A DNA stretch of 64,000 nt, from NCBI GenBank assembly GCA_036571765.1, contig BROE01000011.1, forward strand, positions 2,249,876 through 2,313,875, written 5' to 3'. The notes beneath the pieces are model-generated. The model made no database searches. It saw only the letters and a program-made list of their open reading frames with translations, and was not told where the DNA came from. The translations under genes and the position numbers were made by a program. The DNA is from Plecoglossus altivelis. Taxonomy: Eukaryota; Chordata; Actinopteri; Osmeriformes; Plecoglossidae. The first letter of the stretch is position 1; each line of letters starts with the position of its first letter. Shown here one piece after another: positions 10,716-22,692 of the stretch.

Positions 10716-13700
10716 AAATTGTTAAAACTCCCCAATGGAGTTCAACAAGAGACAGAATTTTACATTTAAATTATCAATGTAGTTTCTCCAGATAAAAAAG
10801 GAGAAATTGGAGCGAAAGAGAGAAGTTGCTGCCAGAAACTTTGACTGGAATAATGAAAGTGTGTTCTAGAGATTAATTATTGAGAGGTGAACATCTTGTC
10901 AAAAAACCTTTTATACTTGCGTTTTGAAGAAACAAACAGATGATCAAATACCTATCTATCACTGGTCTACCTCTCTAAAATCTCTCTCTCTCTCCTTGAC
11001 CTGTGTAACACCTGTATTTATCTCCCACACCTCTCACACCTGTATGTCTCCTACACCTGTCTCTCACTTTTTTAAACCTGTCTAACACCTCTATCTCTCT
11101 CCTACAACTGTCCATCACCTGTCCCTACTACACCTGTCTACCACCTGTTTACCTGTCTGTCTTTCAATGTTATCAATGTTCATACAATCAATGTTATATA
11201 CTGTAGTGAAGGACAAAGAGAGAGAAAGGGGAAGTGAGACAGAGGAAAATGGGAGGGAAGGAGAGGGTGGAGGGAGAGAAGGAAAGAAAGGAAGGGTAGA
11301 GAAAAAGAAGGAAAGTGAAGGAGAGTAGAGAGGGAAGGTTGAGAGAGATAGAGGGACAATATGAGGGAGAGAGAGAGGGAGAAAGAGGCCCAGCTCTCCT
11401 CCATCTCCAACTTGTGTTTTCTCATTCCAGCTGCATCTTATGATTATTGCTGAATCAGTAATTGAAGCCAAGAGGGGCAGAGTATGTCTGAGTGTGTCTG
11501 TGTGTGCGTTGGTATGTGTGTGTATGAGTGCATGTGTGTAGCAAGGTCAAAGTCATGAGGTAGAGCATCTCTGCTCTCAGTTCATCTTTTATCAACACTA
11601 CGCATCCACCTCACTTCCTCTCTCTCTCTCTCTCTCTATATCAACAAAGTGCACAATCTAAGCTTTGAATGTACTCCAGGATGTCCATTCGATTTTCACA
11701 GCTTTCGATAGATCTGTGTCATTTGCATCTGGCATAGTAGCAACCTCACATCAAACACGCTGCCAAGGGTCTTTGTGAGTGGTGGCTTGACCGAAACTAA
11801 GTGACAAATTGCTAACAAAACAAAGATGCTAATCAAGCTCAACCACCATCGTGCCCCCCGAACTAGACTAGAAAACATGCTTCAAGGAGTTTCCTTTGGT
11901 GATAATTTATAGGTATTTGGTGACCCTTAAAATGTTGTTTGTTATGTTGAGTGATTTCTTCATCACTAACTTTTGTAATAAAAAAAACTGGAATGTGGTT
12001 AAAAAGCATAATGTTTTTGCATCCAAGCGAAGATTGAAGATAAGTGGATCTTTTTTTACAGCCAGTCAACATCCCTCCTTTTCTCATTACCTCCTTTCTC
12101 GCTTTATCTCTCCGTGGTATGGGTAAGAGGATGTCAAGGTTCCAGACGAAAGGAGAGGGAGAAAAGAGAGAGAAACGATAGGGAAAGAGAGGAAGGAGGG
12201 AGGGATTGAAGATGTAACTGCTACATAAATGTGTTACTCATCCATCTTAGGGACTCACCTCACTTTTAGATTTTCCTCCCCTCTACTCCCCACTCCTCTC
12301 TCCCCTTTCCTATTTTTCCCCGCCCCCTCCTCTCTTCTCCTCTCCCATCCTCATCTGTTCTCCCTCCCCTCTCCCATCCGTCTCTGCCTCCTCAAAACTT
12401 TCGGGGAAGGGGGAAGGCGACCCGGGGGAGGGGGGCAAGGGAGCAGGGGGGACTGTATGTTTAGATAACACATGTACAGAGATTACTGATGTTGATACAC
12501 TATCATGGCAAATTGTGTGCATACACAAAGAAACACACGCGCTCGCACACACACACACACACACACCAGAGTAGGGTTTAGGATGAGTGATGAGGAGAGA
12601 GCAGACCAGAGTTGCTTCATATAATATTACAGTCCTACGAAATACTACGCCTCTCCCCTCTCCCCCCACCCCCCCCCCTCTCTAAACCAGACACACACAA
12701 TCCCACTGAGTGCCCCCAGACACACTACATGAAAAACTTCATTAATTCTTTTTTTTTTGATTGATTGTTCACCCCCGCCCCCCCCAAGAATAAAAGGAAT
12801 TTCAATTTAGAAAAGCTTTGATTGCAGGGCTGGCCTCTGGGATGGCGTTGAGGGCAGAGACGGGGACTGTGAATAGAGTTGAGTGGTTATAGGAAGCATA
12901 ATAAATAAAAATGGGAGATGGGGAGGACATAGGGAGCAAAAGAGTGAAGGAAAGAGAGGCGGAGTCAGGATACGCAGTGGAGGGAGGTGTGGTGGGAGAG
13001 AAGATGGTGGAGGAGAGACGGAGGGATAAAACAAGGGGAGAGTGATGGGCTGAGAGAGAGGAGAGAGGAGAATAGAGGAGAGGGCATGGAGAGAAAAAGC
13101 GGAAGAAGAGGAGGAGAGAGGGAAACGGATCAGATGGAGACGAAAGGCAGAGATGGAGGAGTGTAAACAGCGAGGAGAGGAGAGAGGAGAGAGAGGAGAT
13201 GAGGCGAGCGGAGAGGTGAGGAGAGGGAAGGAGATGAGAGAAGGGGAAGGTGATGGGAGGGAGGGAGGGGTGGAGAGGAAGACAGGGAGGTATTGTGTCT
13301 TCAATGCGCAGGCTAAGTTCTAGTTTGCTTGGTTTCCAGTGGCGACAACAGCGGAGTCACGAGATTAACTTAAAACAAGATGTGAGCGGATGTGAGGAGA
13401 AAGGGGAGGGAGGGAGCGAGGGAACAAGAGAATAAACGTCTTGGAGAGAGGAATTAAGGTGTCATGCTCTGATACTGAGACTCTCTCGTCTCTTTTCTCT
13501 TCTCCCCCTCTCTCTTTCTCTCCTCCTTTCTCTATCTGTCTCTACCTTTCTTTCTTTCTCTTTTTTTCTCCAGGGTGGTTTCTACTCCCTTACAATGCAG
13601 AAGTACCCTCCAACGAGAGTAGGGAGAGATGGAGTGAGAGAGTGGGAGGGAAGGGAGGGAGAGAGCAAGGGGGGAGCAATAGTGAGGGAGGAGAGAGAGA

Positions 13701-14045
13701 GGGAAGGGAGGTGGAGAGGAGAGAAGAGCGGTAGGGGCTAGGAGAGGCCAAGAGGGAGGCATAGCAGGAGGGAGGAGAGAGAGACGGGACATAGGAATTG
13801 ACCGGTGAAAGAGCAGAGATGGTTTTGAACCGAGAAATACACAGTTGAGGAAGTGGAAAGTAAGTCAACCATATGGCCCATAAGTTAAGAGAGATGCCCC
13901 GAATAAGTGAATCTATGTGATAGAGGAGAGAGAGACAGGACAGGAATTGAGGGAAATAGAGAGATGTTTGAACGAGATACACAGTTGAGGGAAAGTGAAA
14001 GTAAGTCAGACCATATGGGCAAAGTCAAGAGAGATGCGAAAGTGA
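10716..14045. other. Gene-free spacer with purine/pyrimidine tracts
   Basis: Purine tracts at 11208-11390, 12145-12210, 12905-13280 and 13615-13790; pyrimidine tracts at 12270-12380 and 13480-13570; short (CA)n at 12545-12570. Unique islands at 10750-10980, 11640-12120 and 13800-14040 show no exon I can support. Confidence 0.5.
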
Positions 14046-14048
14046 AAG

Positions 14049-14089
<41 letters not shown>

Positions 14090-17000
14090 AAGTCAGAAAG
14101 CTAGCATCACCAGCAGGGATCAACCCTGGGTTCCTCTCACCAGACCAAAGTGGCCCTGCTCTGAGCTCTAACTCTGAGAGGAGAGACTAATTAAAGAGAT
14201 AACGTTGCCTTTGTAGCTGCGCTGTTCCTCCATGAACAGAGATGAAACGATGAGGGGAACTGAAGCTTTCCATCCTGCTGTAATTAAAAGATTAACAGAG
14301 TCATTAGACTCTGAGAACAGGTGATGCCTCTTACGGACACAACCACACCACAGATCCCTCACACTCACACACGAGCGCGCACACAGTTTTACGCACGCTC
14401 GACCACAAATTCAGAGAAGTCAGTCAAACGCAGAAACGTGACGTCTGTATTCAGACTTTGAAGTGTGTGTGTGTGAGTGTGTGTGAGTGTGTCTGTCCCT
14501 AAGGCTATTTCAGGTCTGTGGTCTGGCACCTCCCTTTAAAACCTACCCAGTCTTCTATCCATCTCTCTATCCCTCTATCTATCTCTCTATCCCTCCTTCT
14601 ATCTCTCCATCCCTCCATCTATCTCTCCATCCCTCCATGTATTCCTTCATCTCTCCATCCCTCCATTTATCTCTCCATCTATTCCCCCATCCTTCCCTCC
14701 TGTCCTGCACTCATCCCTTCATCCCTCCCCCCCAACTCCTATGGTCTCCCAGTCCTGTACTCCTGAGGTCCCGAGGAAAGAGTTAGAGGTGAGAGATGAC
14801 GAGGAGGGAAGAGGGCAAGGACGAAGGAATGGAGGAGGTTAGAGGGAGGAGGAGGAGGAGGAGGAGTGGAGGACGGAGGACGCGTCAGAGAGACTCCAGG
14901 CATTCCACACAGTCCACCAATCAAGGTCGCTCTGATAGCAATGGAAAAACAAAGCAGCGAGATAGGATAAACCCTGGTCTAGACTTCTGCTACGACACCA
15001 CACACAATCTCACAGCACACAAACACACATCAACATCAAACGACACACACACAAAATAGCAACACAGCATATCCAACACAACATCAAAACACACATACAT
15101 TACAGCAGCTGACTTGACGGCGGACGCACAACACACACACAAGTAACACACACAACACACACACACACAGCACCCACACTGCACTTGTACTGCACTACAC
15201 AACCTACACAGCTTACAGACACACAGCACGAAACATCACACACAGCATCTGACTTCATGGCACACACATTTACCACAACACTAGCCGACTGACGCACTTC
15301 ACATATATACTTTGATACAACCTAAACAATGGCCACTTGTAACACACAAACACCAACACACACCAACCTGCTAGCACTAAACAGGGAGAGAAGGTGGGGA
15401 CTGGCACAGTACACCCAAGAGCGTGATAATCTAGCTCTCATTGTTTGGAAATGGAGGGGGGGAGGCGATGAGGAGGGAGGGAGCGTGACGGGAGGCTGTA
15501 GGGCAGGGATTGGGGAAAATGGGGAGTCAGCACAGGGGTAAAGATGGAGTAGAGGATAAAGAGAAAAGGTGAGAAGGCAGAAAGAATGGGCACCAGTGAG
15601 GGAGGAGGAAGGGGAGGCGGGAGTAGCAAAGAATGAGAGAGGTAGGGGAAGAGAGGAGAGGAAAAAGAGTAGAGGGTTAGTTAGAGCAGAAAGGCACACA
15701 TACTATAACGTTTTATATAGTAGCACTACAGTATAGTATACATTATAGCACAGAGTAGTAAAATATAGTGTAGTACAGTGCGTGTTTATATATAAAGTAG
15801 ACCTATCGTTGTGTGTGAGTGTGTGTGATGTTGTGTCTGTGTGGTGTGTGAAACGTGTGAGGTTTGTGCTGTGTGTGTGTGTGTGTGTTGGGTCTCTGGT
15901 GTGTGTTTGTGTGATATGTTTGTGTTTGTGGCTGTCGTGTATGTGACTGGAATACTAGAGTGGCGAAACAGTCAACGGAGTTCAGGGTTTGCCCTCTAGT
16001 GGATGGCAACGTGAATCTATTCCAGGTGATTCAGCACTCCTAAAGTTTTGGGCCTAGGATATGTGTTGTGTTGTCAAGAAGACTGACAGGTATGATAGTT
16101 GTTTCAAACTTGCATTGTTTGCTTCCAGCAACAGCAACAAAAAAATTATGTATTGTGAGAGGTGATTTTTGTCAGATGTGGTCAGAACTCCTGAACCATA
16201 GACACACAGAACCAACAGAACCATAGAACCCTAGATCCATACAACCAGAGACCAACTGGCCTAAAATCCTACATCACACATCTTCCTCCTCTCTCTTATT
16301 TCTCTCTCATCCTCTCCTTCTTCTTGTTGACCCTCTCTCCCTGATTCCCTCCCCTTGCTAAACCCCTCCCTCCATCCGTCCTTCTCCCTCACTCCCTCCC
16401 TCCTCTTCTTCCATCCCTCCTTCTCCCTCCCTCTCTCCCTCCCTCTCTCCCTCCTCTTCCTCTATCCCTCCTTCTGCCTCCCTCTTCCTCCATCCCTCCT
16501 TCTCCCTCCCTGCCTCCCTCCCTTCTTCCTCTTCCTTTCCTCCATCTCCCTCCCTCCCTCCTTCCTCTCCTTCCCTCCATCCCTCCTTCTCCCTCCCTCC
16601 CTCTCTCCCTCCTTCCTCTCCTTCCCTACATCCCTCCTCCGCACTCAATCTCTCTTGGGAAACAGGATTGGAGAGGAGAGGCATGATATGCTGGACACGT
16701 TTATCAGTTGCCACACACACCACACACTCACACACACCGCTCACACAGATACACCACGCATGCACACAAACACACCACAGATGTTTCTGTCCTTAATCTA
16801 AGTGGAGCGAAAGGGGCCACACCTGTCTGAAAGCAAGACCAGACAACCATTAAGCAGGCATAAGATGTAAGAGATCTGTGTGTGTGTGTGTGTGCGCGCA
16901 CGCGTACACGTGTTTGTGTGTCGTTATTGATCTGTTGAAGTGTGGAGGGATGTGTGTAGTATGTCTGTGGGCTTGACCTTACACGCAACCGGGGAGATAG

Positions 17001-17220
17001 GGAAGACACAGGAACAAATAGCTCAATAAAGGACGAGATTGTATGTACAGCCTTGATGTCAACTCAATTGAGAAAACAAGCAGCACTCTACTCATCTGTC
17101 CTCTACTCTACTCTCCTTTCCTCTATTCTCCTCTGCTCTGCTCTACTCGCTTCTACTGCTCTACAGAATTCAACACCGATCTTCTCTACTGTACTCTACT
17201 GTACTGTACTTTGCGCATGT
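14046..17220. other. Gene-free spacer, mixed simple repeats
   Basis: (GA)n at 14050-14092, CT-rich tandem at 14550-14740, GGA-rich at 14790-14880, CA-rich at 14998-15250, purine tract at 15445-15680, GT-rich at 15810-15935, long CT-rich tract at 16270-16640, (GT)n at 16875-16900 and CTCTACT repeats at 17085-17200. I see no gene in the intervening sequence. Confidence 0.5.
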
Positions 17221-17243
17221 GAAGATCTTTGCTTTTCTCTCAG

Positions 17244-17467
17244 GTCTCTGCATGGCTCGGCTTCATACAGCAGAGAGGGGAGGACAGCGTCTCCACACAC
17301 CAGCGCTCTGGTATGAGCCTTTGGTTCTCCATCTTCACAGGAAGGTGCTGCGCCCGCAAAGCCAACAGCTGGACAAGGGAAGAGCTAGAGAGAGGCTCCA
17401 CCAACCAGCAGCTTTGTCCTCTGCCCCATACTGCACCTGAGGAGTCTAAGGAGCGGAAGACCCGCAG
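17244..17467 (+). other. Possible internal exon of an unidentified gene
   Basis: A 224-nt segment open throughout in one frame, preceded by TTTGCTTTTCTCTCAG (acceptor-like) and followed by a good donor (GCAG then GTGAAC). The frame reads SAWLGFIQQRGEDSVSTHQ… through GRCCARKANSWTREELE… to …SKERKTRR, and is not low complexity, unlike most open frames nearby. I do not recognise the peptide and found no partner exon within several kilobases. It could equally be chance or a decayed mobile element. Confidence 0.2.
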
Positions 17468-17931
17468 GTGAACACCACAGCCAGGACACTCTCAGTCCCC
17501 TCGAACCAGCGAACCATTATGATGACGACTCTGTTCTAATCTTGTCCACAGTGTTCGTCTCCAGCCTGCTCTGCTCCACTGCGGTCCACTCTTTAGTCAA
17601 ATCCAAACCTGGCTCTCCTCCCCTTTCGTCTGCGGTCACACAGCGCCACCTGCAGGTGATGAGAGCAGATGCTGCAGTGTCCAGTGAAACGCGTGGAGAG
17701 GGACTGGTGTAAATATGTGATGCCCTCTAAGATCCAGTTAGTGTGAGCATGGAATTGACCAAACAGTTCTTGTCATTGCAGGTGGGTGCAGGTGCTGTGT
17801 GGGCAGGGAGAAGGGATGCAGGGAGGGGAGGATAGGAGATGGGTAGGGAGGGAATGGAGGGGAGGGGAGGCAGGGAGACAAGCAGAGGAGAGGACCTAGA
17901 GGGCAGGGCTAGCTGCCCTAACAATTTATCA
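17468..17931. other. Spacer, nothing recognised
   Basis: Mixed sequence with a short G/GGA-rich stretch at about 17800-17890. No exon or RNA gene supported. Confidence 0.4.
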
Positions 17932-18068
17932 CACTCGGAGGAGCCTCGTTAAACTATTATTAAGACTCGTTAAGAGATTATTAAGACTTGTTACAAGGTT
18001 ATTAAGACTCGTTAAGACATAATTAAGACTCGTTAAGAGATTATTAAGACTCGTTATGATGTTATTAG
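17932..18068. repeat. About 22-bp minisatellite (ATTATTAAGACTCGTTAAGAG)
   Basis: About six imperfect copies of a 21-23 bp AT-rich unit. Confidence 0.85.
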
Positions 18069-18645
18069 AAAATGTGTCTGTGTCTGTGATAGTGTGGGCC
18101 TGAATGTTTTAGTGTATCTGTGTGTGCACATGCGTGTGTGTATGTGTACTCTGCTTTGCCCTACTGTGCACACACAACATGCTCTGCTACACACAGTGAG
18201 TAGCAAACTTAATATCCCAAATAATATGAAATATCCCCTCTATTTAGTGTAGCACAATCCCCATGAGGCATAAACACACACAAACACACACACCCTAATC
18301 CAATCACCATCAGAGAGAATCTAAAGGTCCACTTATTAGGTCAAGAAAATCATGCACAGATGACCTTTCTAACTCCTTTCTCTTACAGTCTACACAGACA
18401 GACACACACACACACACAGCATGTGTGTACATATTTCACATAATGAATCAGATGCAGCTTCTGTGAGTGAGAGAGAGAGCAAGAGGGAAAGAAATAGAAA
18501 ATAGAGGACAGAGAGAGAGGGAGAGCGAGGAAAAGAAAAAGGGAGGGAGGGAAAGCCAGGGAGGCTGAACGAGAAGGAGAGGGAGACTTTCGCATTTGGC
18601 CGCATGCCATTCGTGCCTCAATTGTTTTGTTCACCATTGTCCTTT
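18069..18645. other. Spacer with CA and GA tracts
   Basis: GT at 18110-18140, CA at 18265-18290 and 18395-18420, and a purine tract at 18460-18560. No gene seen. Confidence 0.45.
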
Positions 18646-18649
18646 AGAA

Positions 18650-21600
18650 TGGTTCTATACCCGGTATAGCAATTACTTTCTCATTTGTCCATAAACCATA
18701 AGAGCATTGGAATGGGTTCGCTGCAAGCGGACATACACCCCAACACGTAGCTAACCTTTGTTATGCACCCCAGGTAATCATTTGGTTCGTAGCAATTGGT
18801 ATTTCATTGCTGGTACAGACATTATTGTCAGTGTTGTACATGGAGGCCCAACCCAAAAACTCACTTCACATTGTCGCAGAAGCATGAGAAATGATCCAAA
18901 CTGCTCGAGGCCATCCTAGATCTTGATCTGTGTGTAAAAGCTACATCAGGATTCATGTAAACGTTCTTCTATTGGATTACTATCTATGATTGTCTCAAAA
19001 TGACCATTTCCTTATGTTATCTTTGGCTGTACAATAAGTGACTGATAATAAATCATAGAATTATTGAATGGAAGATGTTAGGAATGAATCAGTGTCCTTT
19101 CTGTGGTGATCACTTCATTTATTTATGCAACTGGCGGACAATCTAACAGAAGCAATTTGAGGAACCTCGTCGATGTGAATGACAAGAGTCAGGTACTTGA
19201 GGACACGCTAATGTTCCGAGTTGTTCACGGTAGATCAAAGGTACATTTGCAAAGTGTACTGTTATGATGCAGAAGAATGATCAAGCCTATTTTGGTGGTT
19301 TGCCTTCCTCAATCAGTCCTTGGCAACAAGGCTGCAAACATCCTGAAAGAAACCAATGATTGTGGCAGCAATCTGCTCAAGTCTGGGAATGAGAGCACTG
19401 TCTTCACATGCCTGCACTGTGGTCTGTCAACTTGGAACGAGACTCACCCATAAGGCTCTCAAGCAAAGCATTAGGTGCATAATGAAATCATGTTTTTCTG
19501 GATGAATGTTCAGATTCTTTTGGCTTGTCTCTTGAGAAGAAGCGCGATGCGTTTGTTTCTTTCCCAAAAATCTTTTGATTCAGAGAGAGGGATTTGAGAA
19601 ATATGTGTAAATCAGGAGATTATCAAACTGCTTTTCTCTCCATCCTCTGTTGCAGTCCAAGTCGTCTCCCAGAAAACACCGTGGAGGTTTCCAGTGAAAC
19701 GGTCAGGGACCGAATTCAGAAATTGGACGAGAACAAGGTTGTGACCTTCTGGACAGACTTCTGACAGGAGGCAGAAGGTGAGCACTTTGTTTGGTTTGAC
19801 GTGATTTGAAGCCACTGGATGCGGTGGACATGGACTGTGGGCGTTCTCGCTCGTATTCCATTTCTCTGTTAACTCACCATGATGTGCCCATATGTTTTCT
19901 GTTTATTGTCGGTCACTGTTTCTTGTTAGAATTCTATGCAATTACTTAAAGCCTGGTCTACTCTTCCATGCCTGTCATTAGAGTAGTAGCCATAGATGTA
20001 CATATGGTGCAGATTTTTTCCCCCTCGTCTATCGAGGAAGCAGGGAACACTGCAGAATATTCTAGCATTTGAGTTAGGGAGGTTTGGGCACCTGAGTCAA
20101 ACACCGACCTGATTAGATCTGGTTTTGGTGGATGGAACACCCCTGAAAATTGGCAAGTACCTGAAGTCTTCATCTTCTCCCAGGGTTGGTGCCCAAATTC
20201 CCACGAAGGCCAGAAAATTCTGTTGCATCTCTGGCCTCCCTTTTAGGCCGTGTTGGAGGGATCCAAAACGTTTGACTTCTTTTCTCGGTTGTTAGGCAAG
20301 CATCATGTTGGTTGACAGAAGGAATTACCACCCCAAAGTACGTGAGCATATTCTAGAAACTGTGTCCATGATCTCCACCAAGACCTAGCCTTCGACCAAA
20401 GTTACCAGATTGTTGTCATGTTCAGTGTGACTGAACATGGTTTTCCCCCCAACAAATCTTCCTGATGCCTAACTGGAATTTGTCTGTCTCCTGCCATGAT
20501 GAATCCTTTCTTCGATATATTGGACACATATGGGAAGCCCATGCAGGGTCAGAGGAGTGAGAGCTGGCTACTGTTGAGCACAGTTTTTCTTAAGTTGTTG
20601 GCTGTTGGCTTGTGTGCCATGTGCCAGGCAGACTTCACTAACTAACACCCAGCCTTGGTCAAGGCCTTCAGCAAAGGGGAGGGATGTTCTTGCACCTTAT
20701 GATATGATACGTCTTTGCAGAGCAGCACAATGTTCAACGTCTGAGATGTGCTCTGCTGACTTGACAAGAAGTGGATTGTGTAGTCTCGCATTCAGTGTTG
20801 GCAGTTTGGACTGACTGTTAGGTATAACGTTGCACGCGATGAGTAACAGGAGAAGGATTGTGACCTTTCCGTTGACTGACTCAACCACAAAGTCTTCAGC
20901 TCTTCAGACGGATGTTTACGTTGCATCAGGACACATTCTCAGATGGTATGAATATGGTTCACCCTTGATGTTGGGAAACTGGTATTCATTTGTGTTATCG
21001 TGTGTGTCGTGTAAGCAACTGGAATGCCTAAATTCAGATGGATAAAGTACTTATCGATCTACTGTACATGACTGGCAACCAGTTGCCTTGGTCTCTTCAG
21101 GCCAAGAGGCCTGTCCGGTTAATCTTTGCAGAATATTTTTCAAGACAAATCTTCGAACAGAATCGGCTGATTTGTTTCATACCACAAACTGCAGTGCAGC
21201 TCAGCTAGTCAAGAGCTTCAAGGTCACAGCCTACTTCCCCTTTCCTGCCGTACTGTGGTGAAGATGAGGGAACCCTGGCTTGATCTTCAAGGCCCAGGAT
21301 GCATATCAGAGTCGTGATATATACCACAAAGGTGCACTCTGTAGACTTGACTTCAGGTGCACAATCCTTAGCCTAGTGAGCGGTTGAGCTAAAACATTTC
21401 AAGCAGTCCATTTCTTTGTGCCTGGCCTGTCTATCCTGCAGATATTTGGCTCTGAAAGCTCTGCATCGCTTGTGGGGCTGCAGCTGACCGCGTATTGGAC
21501 GGCTAGTCCCCTCATTTTTGAGTGTTCCTTTCCGGAAAACCCTTGTGAAATCGTTATGTCTTTGGAAGAGTTTCCTCGTATTTCAGGTGTCGCATAGCAA

Positions 21601-22500
21601 TTGAAGAGATGTTTCCAGGCCTTTTTGGAGTGCTCTGACTGGATTTTCTGCGAGCACTGACCATTGACTTGATCAATTCAATTTCCTCTCTGAAGCCTAG
21701 CTCTTCAGCAGGCAACGACTGCCAAGCACGATCGTTTTCAGGCTTATCATCAAATTGCTATAAACTTCAGCTCACGAAGCTAAGTACTGCTCCATATGTT
21801 TGATTGAGGGTGCACCATGGTTGGCTGCCGAGCCCGGGAATAGAAGGATTGTGCAGACTTGCCTAAGTCGATGTGACTCATTTTCAAATTACTCCAATCG
21901 GCCACATTCTCTGTGTGTGGCCTGTTGCTCCACTTTGATTGCCTGTGGTATTTACACATTGTGAAAGTTGTCTGTTTGATATTAGACTCTCATTAGAGAG
22001 TTGGGTTTATTGACGTGATGGGACACACAGACGTTGTCGATGGTGAAACAAAGTGCGGAAATCAATACGAAAAAGTGAGGTGAAGCCTTGCCAACTAAAA
22101 CCCAAGATCCAAACATATATTAATCTCTTCCGCTGCCGAAACGTAGCTTGGGCCACCTAGTGATCTTGTTAGTTGTAAGTGCGATGACGGTCGTAGTGCT
22201 CTCTGTTTTTGGCCCTCAAACTGTCACAGAATAACAAGTAGGTGCCGACATGAAGACTCCAGTAAAACCGTACGCTCTCTCATCTCCAAGCCTCTGCTTA
22301 GGCTGACAATATTTCTGATAGGAAGAACAGTTCTTGTGTGGGCCCTGCATTAGACCCGGTACCCAAGAGCGTAGACTTGGTCTCAGCTTTGGCGGAACAT
22401 CAACCGCAACATCCCAAGGCTGAGAAGTGAAGTTTTACTGAGAAGATTGTGATTCTTTTTGTGTTTAGTTTAGACAACAAGCTTATTGTGTTTACAATCA
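18650..22500 (-). mobile_element. Decayed BEL/Pao-like LTR retroelement remnant
   Basis: This block lacks the simple repeats that fill the flanks. Read on the minus strand it contains short, frame-broken matches in gag-pol order. Around 21.60-21.70 kb is a basic gag segment (SARRKSSQSTPKRPGN). Around 21.37-21.46 kb is a zinc-knuckle-like segment (LQDRQARHKEMDCLKCFSST with a downstream AKDC). Around 20.72-20.94 kb is a segment with RAEDFVVESVNGKVT. Around 20.31 kb is LPNNRE, and around 20.06-20.16 kb a reverse-transcriptase start region (FRGVPSTKTRSNQ). Stops and frameshifts break every part. RNase H and integrase, expected at 18.7-19.9 kb, and the LTRs were not confidently seen, so the limits are approximate. 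Family assignment rests on the order and spacing of these motifs. Confidence 0.5.
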
Positions 22501-22546
22501 TCTAAAGTTGCCAGTTCCCTATTGGTAATTAAATGATGGCTTGATG

Positions 22547-22692
22547 CAGCGGTGGGCAACCCCAGTCCTTGAGGGCCGCTGTCCTGAAGGTTTTAGATGT
22601 TTCCCTGCTCCAGCACACCTGATTCTAATAAATGGGTCGTTATCAAGCTCCGTGGAAGCCTGATAACGACCCTTCAGGGTTGCCCACCCCTG
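22547..22692. mobile_element. Non-autonomous hAT-like MITE
   Basis: A 146-bp element whose ends are inverted repeats (CAGCGGTGGGCAACCCCAG at the left; GGGTTGCCCACCCCTG at the right). The interior includes the reverse-complementary pair around GGGTCGTTATCAAGC and CTGATAACGACCC. The flanking 8-mers (GCTTGATG and GTCTAATG) agree at 5 of 8 positions, consistent with an old 8-bp target duplication. The CAGGGGTGGGCAA-type terminus is typical of hAT elements. Confidence 0.75.

Noticed and set aside
10081..10769. Three overlapping open frames of about 200 codons as a novel repeat protein
   Set aside because: All frames follow a 42-bp tandem repeat, with no splice signal, start context or domain. Kept only as a low-level finding.
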